From: Arthrobacter sp. SDTb3-6
GTDB taxonomy: Bacteria > Actinomycetota > Actinomycetes > Actinomycetales > Micrococcaceae
Assembly (NCBI RefSeq): GCF_013376095.1
Contig: NZ_JAAMFN010000035.1
Span: 1 to 44,666 of the forward strand
Direction of reading: 5' to 3'
DNA length: 44,666 nt
The first letter of the stretch is position 1. Every line of letters begins with the position of its first letter. This document shows positions 17,180 to 25,141 of the stretch, piece after piece. Below the pieces are notes generated by a model. It was given only the letters and a program-made list of their open reading frames with translations, ran no database searches and was not told the DNA's origin. The position numbers were made by a program, and so were the translations under genes.

Positions 17180-18517
17180 TTGGACGACGAGATTGAACTG
17201 TTTGGTGATGAAAATGGCATAGCGCTCATCGGTGATCCGGCAGCAATCGAGCGCTTTCTGGCATCGGAGGGCCTGCCGTCGAAAGACCTTGGGTTGCCGA
17301 GGCTGGGGTCGGCTCTCATTGCGGGGGCCGGAGCAGCACAGGCCAGTGCCGAGATTGCCGCGAACGCTGGCCGCTGGGTGAAGCTGACCGAGAAATCAGC
17401 CAAAGCGCTAAAGTCCACTGAGCTTATGAAAGGGTCGGAGGCGGGCGTTCGCCGTGCCGTCCTGATGAAGAATGGAAAGATCTCAGGACTCCTCGAAATA
17501 ACTAAGACTCCCGCACAGATTCTGACCAACCCTGCTGCGCTGTCTAGCGTCGCCGGCTTGATGTCGCAGGCCGCCATGCAGCAGCAGATGGACGAGATCA
17601 CGGACTACTTGGCAATTATCGATGAAAAAGTCGACGGCATCCTTCGTGCCCAGAAAGACGCCGTGCTGGCTGACATGATCGGGGTTGGACTAGTTGTCGA
17701 TGACGCTATTACAACTCGGGATACAGTCGGGAGGGTGTCCGAAGTCACCTGGTCGAAAGTGCAAGCATCGTCGCTGACCGTCGCAAGCACCCAGATGTAT
17801 GCGCTGCGGCAGATGGATGCGCTGGCAGAGAAGATGGAGCGAAAGTCTAAAATAGGTGATGTCGCCAAGGCGGCGCAAGAAACTGAGCCCAAGGTTCGCG
17901 AGTGGATTGCCGTCCTAGCTCGGTGCTTCCAGCTATACGACTCGCTGGCTGTGCTTGAACTTGACCGTGTCCTGGATGCTTCTCCCGAGGAGCTTGATAG
18001 TAATCGACGTGCCCTACGTGTGGCTCGGCAGAATCGACTTGATCAAATCACGCGGAGAACTGAGCAACTGCTTTCAAAGATGAATGCTGCCGCTGGATGG
18101 GCCAACACGAAAGTACTCCTTCATCCAACAACAGCACGGACGGTGGTTCAGTCAAATAATAAGGTGGAAACTGCCCTGAATGAGTTCCACAAGTGCCTCG
18201 GCATTGAGGACGGCCAGCAATCTGTCGAGGCCAAAACTTGGGTAGAGGCGGTCGTTGATGTTCGCGACAAAGTGATCGAAACGGGTGCAGATGGTGTCGA
18301 CGCTACCAAACGCATTAGTAGTGATGCCTTTGGTCTAGCACGGACAACAACCGACAAGGTCCTTGAATCAGGATCTGATGGCGTCGATGCAACGAAGCGT
18401 TTTGGTAGTGAAGCACTGGGTCGGGCGCGGACAATAAGCGACAAGGTCTCGATCGGGCTTGCCGAACGTTTGCTCCGTCGGGTCGCGGACGATGAGAGGC
18501 CTGAGCGAGAGGGCTGA
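17180..18517 (+). CDS. Unknown protein with C-terminal 29-residue repeats
   Basis: 445 residues from a TTG start at 17180, chosen because AGAGGAG sits seven bases upstream and the protein then begins (M)DDEIELFGDENGIALIGD. The frame is open to 17099 without a ribosome site. It contains an Ala-rich segment (LIAGAGAAQASAEIAANAG), a long helical middle (DEITDYLAIIDEKVDGILRAQKDAVLADMIG) likely to form coiled coil, and a C-terminal repeat of unit DKVxExGxDGVDATKRxxSxAxGxAR. No signal peptide is seen. Similar proteins exist as hypotheticals in actinobacteria as far as I recall; I can name no domain. Its place just before the RT pair makes a defence accessory role possible. Confidence 0.75.
   Translation: MDDEIELFGDENGIALIGDPAAIERFLASEGLPSKDLGLPRLGSALIAGAGAAQASAEIAANAGRWVKLTEKSAKALKSTELMKGSEAGVRRAVLMKNGKISGLLEITKTPAQILTNPAALSSVAGLMSQAAMQQQMDEITDYLAIIDEKVDGILRAQKDAVLADMIGVGLVVDDAITTRDTVGRVSEVTWSKVQASSLTVASTQMYALRQMDALAEKMERKSKIGDVAKAAQETEPKVREWIAVLARCFQLYDSLAVLELDRVLDASPEELDSNRRALRVARQNRLDQITRRTEQLLSKMNAAAGWANTKVLLHPTTARTVVQSNNKVETALNEFHKCLGIEDGQQSVEAKTWVEAVVDVRDKVIETGADGVDATKRISSDAFGLARTTTDKVLESGSDGVDATKRFGSEALGRARTISDKVSIGLAERLLRRVADDERPEREG
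18266..18460 (+). repeat. 87-bp in-frame coding repeat, about 2.3 copies
   Basis: GACAA(A/G)GT starts units at 18266, 18353 and 18440, exactly 87 bp (29 codons) apart. Copies 1 and 2 are full, and copy 3 keeps only DKVSIGLAERLL. DNA has diverged at synonymous sites while the peptide DGVDATKR is kept in both full copies, implying selection on the protein. Likely an amphipathic helical repeat. Confidence 0.85.
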
Positions 18518-18633
18518 GCGGGCAGGCCCGTCGGAAATGTGCGTGTCTCATCCACCCGTCGGAGTGCATAACGTCTGATGGACGGACAGTATTTCGACAG
18601 CACGTCTGCCTACCACCGGCCCACGCTCACATT

Positions 18634-18642
18634 TGCTATGAT
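18634..18642 (+). promoter_or_regulatory. Candidate extended -10 promoter for RT operon
   Basis: TGC-TATGAT fits an extended -10 element (TGnTATAAT-like). No good -35 box lies 17 bases upstream, which is normal for extended -10 promoters. A second weaker -10, TATACT, is at 18679-18684. Both are in the first AT-rich DNA upstream of the RT pair and would give a leader of about 90-125 bases. Confidence 0.4.
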
Positions 18643-18644
18643 CC

Positions 18645-18714
18645 CGGAAGGATCGCTTCCGATCTCCCGGAGCTGGAATATACTTTACAACCAACATAGG
18701 TCTACGCGCCTATG
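18645..18714 (+). promoter_or_regulatory. Leader hairpins upstream of the first RT
   Basis: Two perfect inverted repeats lie in the probable leader: CGGAAG-GATCG-CTTCCG (18645-18661) and CATAGG-TCTACGCG-CCTATG (18695-18714). An 11-codon frame (ATG 18742, TGA 18775-18777) overlaps the GTG start of the RT and could couple translation. Whether these belong to a functional RNA or only to the 5' untranslated region cannot be told from sequence. Confidence 0.4.
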
Positions 18715-18773
18715 AAATTAATCGTAGATAAGGCTGCTGAAATGAGCGGTGGAAATCCAGGGACGGAAACTGA

Positions 18774-20198
18774 GTGAAAGACGTCTTTCCGTCCGTGAGG
18801 GATATGAAGCAGATATTCTTCAAGCAGCAACGCCGGAAGAATATTTTGCCTGAACATGCGGTTCTCACGGCCCACTTTAACGAAAAGATAGTAGCCCTAC
18901 GCCGGTCCATCATAGAGTCAAATGATAAAGAAGAACAGAAAGAACTAAACTCAGAGCTTGAAACTGCTCTAAATTCCAAGCGAGATGTTGAAGATCTATT
19001 CTTTCAGAAGCAGGTAGATCGAGTGACGAACTACATGCTCAATCAACCAGATACGATTCGACTTTCGCGAGGGCCTCGTGCGGACCGTGAGATAACTACC
19101 TTCAGCAAAAGACGTCCAACTATAACGCTTTTTGATAGATATATTGCACTGGTTCTTACGCGCGCATTCCGAGTGCATAGCGTTGGGCGAGACCACGTAA
19201 TCAGAAATTTAATTAACGCTCTACGAATTACACTAGGATCAAGTCAAGCTAATCGGTCGATAATCAAACTAGATATTGAAGAATGTTTCAAAAATATTGA
19301 CCACGAAATCTTGATGAATAAGTTAGGCTCCCACGCCGGAGTGCCCAGATTTGTCCTCAAGCATGTGGCATCAGTATTGAATTCTTACGAGCGAATTTAT
19401 GGACAAAGGCGGGGCCTGCCGCAAGGTGTGCCTTCCTCATCAGTATTGGCGGAGATATATTTTGAAAAATTTGATAATCGACTACGACAGCACCCTCGCA
19501 CGGTTCTATATGCAAGGTATGTTGACGACATTGTAATTGTGTGCCATGGAAACGAAATCGTATCAGTACAAGAAACAATTTCCGAACAACTGGGGTTACT
19601 TAAATTTAAAATAAATGAACTAAAATCCGAAAAAATTAGTCATCCGTCTGACATAAATACTGACCTAACCTATCTTGGGTATACATTTGCATTTAATGCT
19701 GGTAGTGGACAGCTTCAAGGCATAGATATTTCTGAAGATAAGTTCAATCGATATGAAATGGCATTGTGTCGCCTGGAGCAGTTTGGAAAGAATCAAGTCT
19801 GTTGGAGTAGATCCCAAGATGTGGACCTATTTCTTGGAGGCTTCGAGTACCTGATCTATCAGCATCACTCAAAGGGGGACGAAGACTCGCCGAGAATCGT
19901 TACGGGACTCGGCTACAGCGCGCGTTACGTACTCCAGGTGAATGGATCTATGCCGAGAGTAGAAAGTCTAATCAAGAGCGCTTTTCATCGATCAAAGCCG
20001 ATTCTCGGGAGCGTCTTACGTGGCAATTCGAACAGTGCCATTTGTCCATGCTGCGGAGGGCCAGTTGTGCGGGCGGATGAGCTAATGCGCATTCAGAGGC
20101 AGAAGTCGGTCCAGCCGTCCAAAATTCTCGCGTCCAACGCAAAACCGCATCTTGACGACGAAATGCGACTACGGATCCAGAGGTTGTTGTGGAATTAG
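18774..20198 (+). CDS. drt3a: Defence reverse transcriptase, DRT3 first subunit (UG3-like)
   Basis: 474 residues. Contains a complete RT palm: motif A KLDIEECFKNID (D167), motif B-like RRGLPQGVPSSSVLAEIYF (about 212-230) and catalytic YVDD at 249-252, then GYTFAF-type thumb approach. No maturase domain or HNH, so not a group II intron enzyme. The C-terminus has a short CPCCGG knuckle. The GTG start has GGGACGG eight bases upstream; ATG 18804 is an alternative. The stop overlaps the next RT by ten bases. Two unlike adjacent RTs is the hallmark of DRT type 3, where the first RT copies an AC-repeat in a non-coding RNA into poly(GT). DNA here is much AT-richer than its surroundings, indicating transfer. 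Confidence 0.85.
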   Translation: MKDVFPSVRDMKQIFFKQQRRKNILPEHAVLTAHFNEKIVALRRSIIESNDKEEQKELNSELETALNSKRDVEDLFFQKQVDRVTNYMLNQPDTIRLSRGPRADREITTFSKRRPTITLFDRYIALVLTRAFRVHSVGRDHVIRNLINALRITLGSSQANRSIIKLDIEECFKNIDHEILMNKLGSHAGVPRFVLKHVASVLNSYERIYGQRRGLPQGVPSSSVLAEIYFEKFDNRLRQHPRTVLYARYVDDIVIVCHGNEIVSVQETISEQLGLLKFKINELKSEKISHPSDINTDLTYLGYTFAFNAGSGQLQGIDISEDKFNRYEMALCRLEQFGKNQVCWSRSQDVDLFLGGFEYLIYQHHSKGDEDSPRIVTGLGYSARYVLQVNGSMPRVESLIKSAFHRSKPILGSVLRGNSNSAICPCCGGPVVRADELMRIQRQKSVQPSKILASNAKPHLDDEMRLRIQRLLWN

Positions 20199-22306
20199 TT
20201 CGAGGTGGGGCATCGCGGCTCAGGGCGCTGGCAACTGAGTGCCTTCCGTTTGAAATGCCGCTTGAGGCGGGATCTCCATGGCTTTATGAGTGGTTTGACA
20301 GTCGATTCGTGACGGCGAATACTGCGGGAGTCCGAGTGCGGGCTAGTAGCAGGAAGGATTTGCTTCTGCTTACTTTGATCGGCGCAAGTGATAAAGTTCC
20401 GGTCTTTGCGGGTGCTAGCTTGAAAAGGACCGTGACCATTAGCGCGGAGCAAGTTTCTAAGACATGGCGAGCACCAGCGTCTTTTCTGGTCAGGCGTGAT
20501 CAGTTGAGAACTAGGCAGCTGGATCTCCTTGCGCTCGGGTCCCAGGTTGCTATTGCCCTCGCCTATTCGACGCACAAGGACTCAATTCTATATTTCGCGG
20601 GTCGCAGCAGGGTTTCATTACGCTTCCCTTCAAGAGTCACTTCGCCAGGAAAGCATTTGCAATCGCGATTCAAAGAGAATCGACCGAATCGTACAGTGCC
20701 CATTGAAACCACCGGTAGACGACTCGGTACATTTAACTCCTTCTTTGCTTATGAAAAATATGCATTTGTGGGTGAATTTTATGATTCTAAGAGATGGAAC
20801 GCGCTTGAAGCTCATTGGCGCTTCTTGCGGAGGGTCGATGTTTCGAATTGCTTCAAGAGCATTTACACCCATTCATTTGCATGGGCTACAGGTAGTGATG
20901 CTCACAGCAAAGCTCATCTGGGCGGCACCACTGCATTTAGCCAGTTAGATTTTGGGCGCGCATTCGACAAAGTAATGCAAACGGCCAATTGGGGAGAGAC
21001 TCATGGAATATGTGTGGGCCCAGAGGCCTCGCGAATTTTTGCCGAGATTATTTTTCAGAAATTTGATCTGGAAATTGTAAATCGACTACATAAAATTGGC
21101 CTAAGACCCGATAATTATGAAATACTTCGCTATGTTGATGACTATTTTATTTTCACTCGCGAAGACAGTGATATCGATAAGATTTCAAATGTTATTAGTG
21201 AAGTGCTGGCTGAGGGGGGTTTCACTCTCAATACGGCGAAGACCAAGGACTATGTAACACCATTCACGACGGAGATTTCGTTGAAGAAAGCGATGCTAAA
21301 GGTGTTCCTTAAGCAATCTCTGCCGTTCAAGGGAAAGCTGCCAAATTACGATATCCGAGAAGTTAGCGTACATCTAAAGGCGGCGCTCGTGGGTTCGGAA
21401 AACGATGCGCAAGCGGTTGGTGCATCGTTGAGTCAAGTGGAACTTCGCCTGCGGAAGTTCCTGACAAAGCGAGCCCCGAAATGCAAGGACGTGGAGAAGG
21501 CGAGGGCCCTTTCGGAGTATGCATGGAGCTTTGTTCACAGCATGCTTTATCAGTACCTTTCGCACCCGTCGGTTTCCTCCGCGATGAAGGTTGTTCGAGC
21601 GTTGCGAGATTTCCGAAGATCGTCAAAATTGTATGCCAAGCTATCTCCCCGAGATCTCCAAACCATAGAGTACCAAGCGGACGAATTCCTTCACTTCGCG
21701 GTAACTCGTGCAATTCAACGCCTTGTTAATGTGCCAGGAAGTGAAGTCGAACTCTGCCACTTTTTGTCGCTGGCGTCTGCAAGTAATCTTGACCTCTCTG
21801 GTGCAAGTGGACTGGTCGTGTCTCTGGCGGGGCGTCTTGATGAATGTGCTGAGCGTGGTCGCTCTCCGAAGTCCAACCAGGCGGGCGTGTTTCTAATGCT
21901 CTCTGTTTTGAAATACTTCATGGCTGAAGGTCGAGCAAGCAAGCAGGACAGAGCCAGACTCTTGAGTGTTACTGGGAAGTTCGCCAATACACTTTTCTCT
22001 AGGGAGTTCCTGCCAGGCGGTCGCATCAAGAGGCACGCTTCGCAGGAACTGTTCCTACTCGCACTTCTTGAGTGTCCTTTCATAGAGGCAAAGCTGAAGC
22101 TTGACTTGCTTGACAAGCCTTGGGTCAGAGCAGTGCTTATTGGTGAGATGGAGCTTCCTGAGCCTCAGGCCAAGTCGGCCCGTCGATTCTTAAAGCGATG
22201 TATCGCGGATGAAGAAACCGAAAGCGGCGCCCTGGCTGCTTTTGCTTGGGATGATGACGACTTTGATGCGTTACTTTACGAAAAGGAGCCACAGTTCATA
22301 TACTGA
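20189..22306 (+). CDS. drt3b: Defence reverse transcriptase, DRT3 second subunit (UG8-like)
   Basis: 705 residues from GTG 20189, with AGAGG five bases upstream. RT motifs: D217 in RRVDVSNCFKSIYTHSF, a motif B variant GICVGPEASRIFAEIIFQKFD (about 273-293) and YVDDYFIF with catalytic YVDD at 315-318. The ~200 residues before motif A and ~380 after the palm are unlike the first RT; the C-terminal part is helical, as in Abi-type RTs. N-terminal acidic residues E22 and E26 deserve comparison, because the partner RT in DRT3 makes poly(AC) without a nucleic acid template, using protein residues (from memory of recent work). It overlaps the first RT gene by ten bases; the structured non-coding stretch follows directly. 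Confidence 0.84.
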   Translation: MELVRGGASRLRALATECLPFEMPLEAGSPWLYEWFDSRFVTANTAGVRVRASSRKDLLLLTLIGASDKVPVFAGASLKRTVTISAEQVSKTWRAPASFLVRRDQLRTRQLDLLALGSQVAIALAYSTHKDSILYFAGRSRVSLRFPSRVTSPGKHLQSRFKENRPNRTVPIETTGRRLGTFNSFFAYEKYAFVGEFYDSKRWNALEAHWRFLRRVDVSNCFKSIYTHSFAWATGSDAHSKAHLGGTTAFSQLDFGRAFDKVMQTANWGETHGICVGPEASRIFAEIIFQKFDLEIVNRLHKIGLRPDNYEILRYVDDYFIFTREDSDIDKISNVISEVLAEGGFTLNTAKTKDYVTPFTTEISLKKAMLKVFLKQSLPFKGKLPNYDIREVSVHLKAALVGSENDAQAVGASLSQVELRLRKFLTKRAPKCKDVEKARALSEYAWSFVHSMLYQYLSHPSVSSAMKVVRALRDFRRSSKLYAKLSPRDLQTIEYQADEFLHFAVTRAIQRLVNVPGSEVELCHFLSLASASNLDLSGASGLVVSLAGRLDECAERGRSPKSNQAGVFLMLSVLKYFMAEGRASKQDRARLLSVTGKFANTLFSREFLPGGRIKRHASQELFLLALLECPFIEAKLKLDLLDKPWVRAVLIGEMELPEPQAKSARRFLKRCIADEETESGALAAFAWDDDDFDALLYEKEPQFIY

Positions 22307-22470
22307 GATGGCGTTGTGCGTAACTTGTGTTCTTAGCGACTTGTTATGCATCGGGGGGTGGACCCCTCGGGGGCCTTGTCCCGACACACACAATGTATCC
22401 GGGTTCTCCCATTTCCCCCTAGTAACGAGCTGCATAGCTTGTAACTAGGGGGAAACATACTTATGCAACG
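22307..22470 (+). ncRNA. Candidate DRT3 non-coding RNA with AC-repeat
   Basis: A gene-free, strongly folded stretch directly after the second RT. In order: GU-rich TTGTGT (22325-22330), hairpin GGGG-TGGA-CCCC (22355-22366), hairpin TCGGG-N8-CCCGA (22367-22384), an ACACACACA run (22384-22392), then a 44-base stem-loop (22412-22455). That stem has a perfect 12-bp outer helix (TTTCCCCCTAGT / ACTAGGGGGAAA), an A-A mismatch and a 7-bp inner helix with one G-U pair around a GCAT loop. DRT3 ncRNAs are known to carry an AC-repeat template for the first RT. ACACAA (22388-22393) can also pair with TTGTGT. The ends are not defined; transcription could be from the RT operon or its own promoter. Confidence 0.7.
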
Positions 22471-23020
22471 AGCCTATGAGCGCCGAACGGTGATTGGACC
22501 CCCAGTTTTCGCCGCGGGGATGGGACGTTGCGACCGCCAATGGCGTCACTGACCATCCGGATTTCGGAGCTGGTGCATCCGACATTGCGACGGATCTGGC
22601 CAAGCGGAAGTCATCTAGATATGGCCCGGACCTAGGTGGCCTGCAGACCATCATAGGATACCGCTGGGCCGGCACCGATAGGTGATCAGCTCCTGCGGGG
22701 CGGAAAGGGGCGACTGTAATGAGCCCAGTGTGCAATGAGACGGACATTCTTGTGGTGACTGGATCACCTCAGGGCCACTTTACAAAAGTCAGTGCAGCAG
22801 TTCCGACCGAGTCACCTGAAACCTACCGGTTTGAAGCAAAAGCAACAGCAATATAGTAGCTATCGTTGTTGCGTCTGTGCCACAAGAACAAAGGTCAAAA
22901 GCCATAAACGGAAAGTGTGATGCGGTCCTCGGGCCTAAAGCGGGGTTCGTCGGTTCGATGGGTTGCCTGTCTACCTTGCCGAACGACGTTCAGCCGGCTT
23001 GTCCGCCTCACTGCCGATGC
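22471..23020. other. Gap between RT locus and cassette B
   Basis: No gene is supported. Open frames on both strands are short or antisense shadows of DUF4192. GC content returns to host level from about 22480, so the transferred AT-rich segment seems to end near the ncRNA candidate. A piece near 22740-22820 (with a run GGTGACTGGATCACCTCAGG) may derive from an insertion sequence, but no terminal repeats or transposase are seen. No tRNA or attachment site was found. Confidence 0.45.
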
Positions 23021-24079
23021 CTACGCCATCCCCATCCCGCCGATTTCGGGTCCCCTGGTGTGGGGTGGTTGGTAGGCGTTTTGGCGGTTGGTGGCCCAGT
23101 CGGCGAGGATGCCGTCTCGGACGAGGTGGTCGGTGAGTTGGGCGAGGCGGTAGTCGGGGTCCGCCTCGAGGGCTTGTTGGAAGCACTCGTGGGCTTTGCT
23201 GCCGTGGCCTTCCCACCATTGGATGACGCCGAGGCTGGTGAGGACGGGTGCGGCGTCTACGCCGTCGGCGCGCATGTAGAGGTGGAAGAGGACTTGGGTG
23301 GCACGGTCCACGCGCTGCCAGTGGGGGCTTTGCCTAGTCTGGCCCAGAAGGAGGTCGCGCATGCTCTCATCAATGCCCGGGATGTCGGCGAGGAGCCGGT
23401 CGCGGACGGTGATGAATTTGAGGTAGGCGATGAGTTCGGCGGCTTCATCGTCGGTGGGGTTGGCGCCGCCGTCGAGCATTCTGCCCCAGAGCTCCCTGGC
23501 CTGGGCGGTGGCGTCCTGTGGGTTCATGGCCTCGATCCGGTAGCAGTGGCGGAGGACTTCGTGGCTGAGGTCGGCGGTCGCGGTGACGGGGACGTGGAAG
23601 CCGGGGGAGTTGTCGATGCTGGAACCGCGGAAGACGAGTTCGGCGTTGAGCTGGCTGCCCCTGATCCCCTCCAGAGAATGCTGGGTGGGGCGGCCTGAAT
23701 TCAGGTGGAGGTAGTTGGTGAAGGTGGTTTCGCCGATGAGCCAGCCGTCGCGGACCGTGATGCCTTCGCCGCCCAGCCGCCGGGTGAATTCGTTGAGCAT
23801 GTCCTCGTGGGGGCGCGGGTCCCCGGGGTTCCAGGGGGCGTGGGTGAAGATGCCGAAGACGACGCCGGTGGCTTGGTGGTCGGTGGTGATGTAGTGCAGG
23901 AGCTGGTCGGTGTACCGGGCGGTGTTGGTGGTGGGGGAGGGCAGGTTGACGCGGAGGCTGGCACCGATCCGGCGCCCGTCCAGGACCATGCAGACCAGGG
24001 ATTCCTGGGGCCAGAAGCCCAGGCTGTGTCCCATCAGGGCGATGAAGTCGTCAGGGGTTTTGATGCTGAGCTTTTCCAT
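23021..24079 (-). CDS. DUF4192 domain protein (cassette B)
   Basis: 352 residues from ATG 24079, which has GGAGG just upstream as in copy A. Sequence begins with the same MEKLSIKTPDDFIA and keeps the QESLVCMVLDGRRIG and FTVRDGWLIGETTFTNYL-like runs and the TPR-like C-terminal stretch. Differences cluster in the middle (about residues 60-130) rather than at the ends. It closes cassette B, about 93 bases after the membrane protein gene. Function unknown; the very long plus-strand frame at 22877-23698 is its antisense shadow. Confidence 0.88.
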   Translation of the reverse strand: MEKLSIKTPDDFIALMGHSLGFWPQESLVCMVLDGRRIGASLRVNLPSPTTNTARYTDQLLHYITTDHQATGVVFGIFTHAPWNPGDPRPHEDMLNEFTRRLGGEGITVRDGWLIGETTFTNYLHLNSGRPTQHSLEGIRGSQLNAELVFRGSSIDNSPGFHVPVTATADLSHEVLRHCYRIEAMNPQDATAQARELWGRMLDGGANPTDDEAAELIAYLKFITVRDRLLADIPGIDESMRDLLLGQTRQSPHWQRVDRATQVLFHLYMRADGVDAAPVLTSLGVIQWWEGHGSKAHECFQQALEADPDYRLAQLTDHLVRDGILADWATNRQNAYQPPHTRGPEIGGMGMA

Positions 24080-24172
24080 GATGCCTCCGGTGTTGGGGCC
24101 GGCGGGTGCCGGTAACACCTGTTCATGGACGACGGCGGCGAAAACTACGTGACCAACCGCAAGCTGGGCGCT

Positions 24173-25141
24173 CTAACGGCCCTGGAGAAGTTGTTCGGCC
24201 TGGCTGATGAGGACCCGGTCTCGGGGGAGGAGCGTCAGTCCGCGCAGCTGGCAGTCGCGGATCTCGATGACGCGGCGGTGCAGGTGCGCGGTGGCCTGGC
24301 CGGTGACCGGGTCCAGGATGGGGGTCCAGCGGTTGCGGAGCCGGTATTTGCGTTCGGTGCTGCTGCGCCACCAGGCCGGGGTCAGCAGGGCCATGAGCCA
24401 GCGGGAGCGGAGGTTTCGGCGGAGCAGTCCTGGGGATTCACGGAAGCGTGGGAGCATGAGCCCGATGCTGACCAGGAGCACGGCCAGGGTTTCCAGGATG
24501 GTGAACGACCAGTTCAGCCCGCCCAGCACCGTGCTGTTGCGGGCGGGGGATTCCTCGAGGAGTCCGAGGGCGAGGCGGTTGCCTAGGGCCAGGGCCATGA
24601 GGGTGCAGCCGGCGGCGAAGGCGCCGACGCCGGACTTGAAGGTCCTGCTGCGCATCCTGGGCAGGAATTTCAGGCAGGTGAGGGCGACGTCGGCGCATAC
24701 CCAGATGATGAAGGCCGAGCCGGCCCAGAGGAACAGCTGCATGCCCGGCTGGTTCCCGTAGGCCAGGGGGAGGTTCTGGTTCGTGGCATCGACACGGCTG
24801 GCGGCGAAGCCGGCAATCACGCAGGCCCCGGCCACGGCGGCAGCGAGCCGTCCGCGCCCAAGGTGGCGCCGCCGTCGTGCGTTGTTGGTGATGGCGGCCA
24901 GGACGGTGGCGGTGTGGAACTGCCAGAAGCCGGCCAGGATCGCGGTAATCAGGAGAAGGCCCACATGGTTGTGTCCGCCCAGGAGCGGGTCGGCGGCGAT
25001 GTAGACGGCGGGGATGAAGAGGGTGCAGGCGACGGCGGCGAAGAACGTGGCGCGCAGCACGGAGGCGCGTTCCCTGTCGCGGGCGGTGGGGATGCGGATA
25101 AGGGTGAGCAGCCACAGCATCGCTGCGGGCACGTAGTCCAT
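24173..25141 (-). CDS. MAB_1171c-like membrane protein (cassette B)
   Basis: 322 residues, collinear with copy A without gaps. Six to seven helices precede a soluble tail with HLHRRVIEIRDCQLRGL. The N-terminus is almost the same as copy A (YVPAAMLWLLTLxRIxTAxDRERAxVLRATFFAA), so membrane topology and partner are probably conserved. Start overlaps the peptidase stop by one base. The family has no proven substrate. Confidence 0.75.
   Translation of the reverse strand: MDYVPAAMLWLLTLIRIPTARDRERASVLRATFFAAVACTLFIPAVYIAADPLLGGHNHVGLLLITAILAGFWQFHTATVLAAITNNARRRRHLGRGRLAAAVAGACVIAGFAASRVDATNQNLPLAYGNQPGMQLFLWAGSAFIIWVCADVALTCLKFLPRMRSRTFKSGVGAFAAGCTLMALALGNRLALGLLEESPARNSTVLGGLNWSFTILETLAVLLVSIGLMLPRFRESPGLLRRNLRSRWLMALLTPAWWRSSTERKYRLRNRWTPILDPVTGQATAHLHRRVIEIRDCQLRGLTLLPRDRVLISQAEQLLQGR

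Noticed and set aside
18774-20198. Retron or group II intron origin for the first RT
   Set aside because: No maturase X or HNH domain, no intron domain V-like hairpin next to it, no msr/msd-like inverted repeats, and a second unlike RT overlaps it.
22412-22455. The strong stem-loop as an intrinsic terminator of the RT operon
   Set aside because: No T-tract follows (AACATACTTATG) and the fold is long with an inner second helix and tetraloop. It fits a structured RNA element better, though a terminator role cannot be fully excluded.
22877-23698. 273-residue plus-strand frame
   Set aside because: It is wholly antisense to the DUF4192 gene, whose family signature and GGAGG start are clear; the frame exists because of GC-rich codons.
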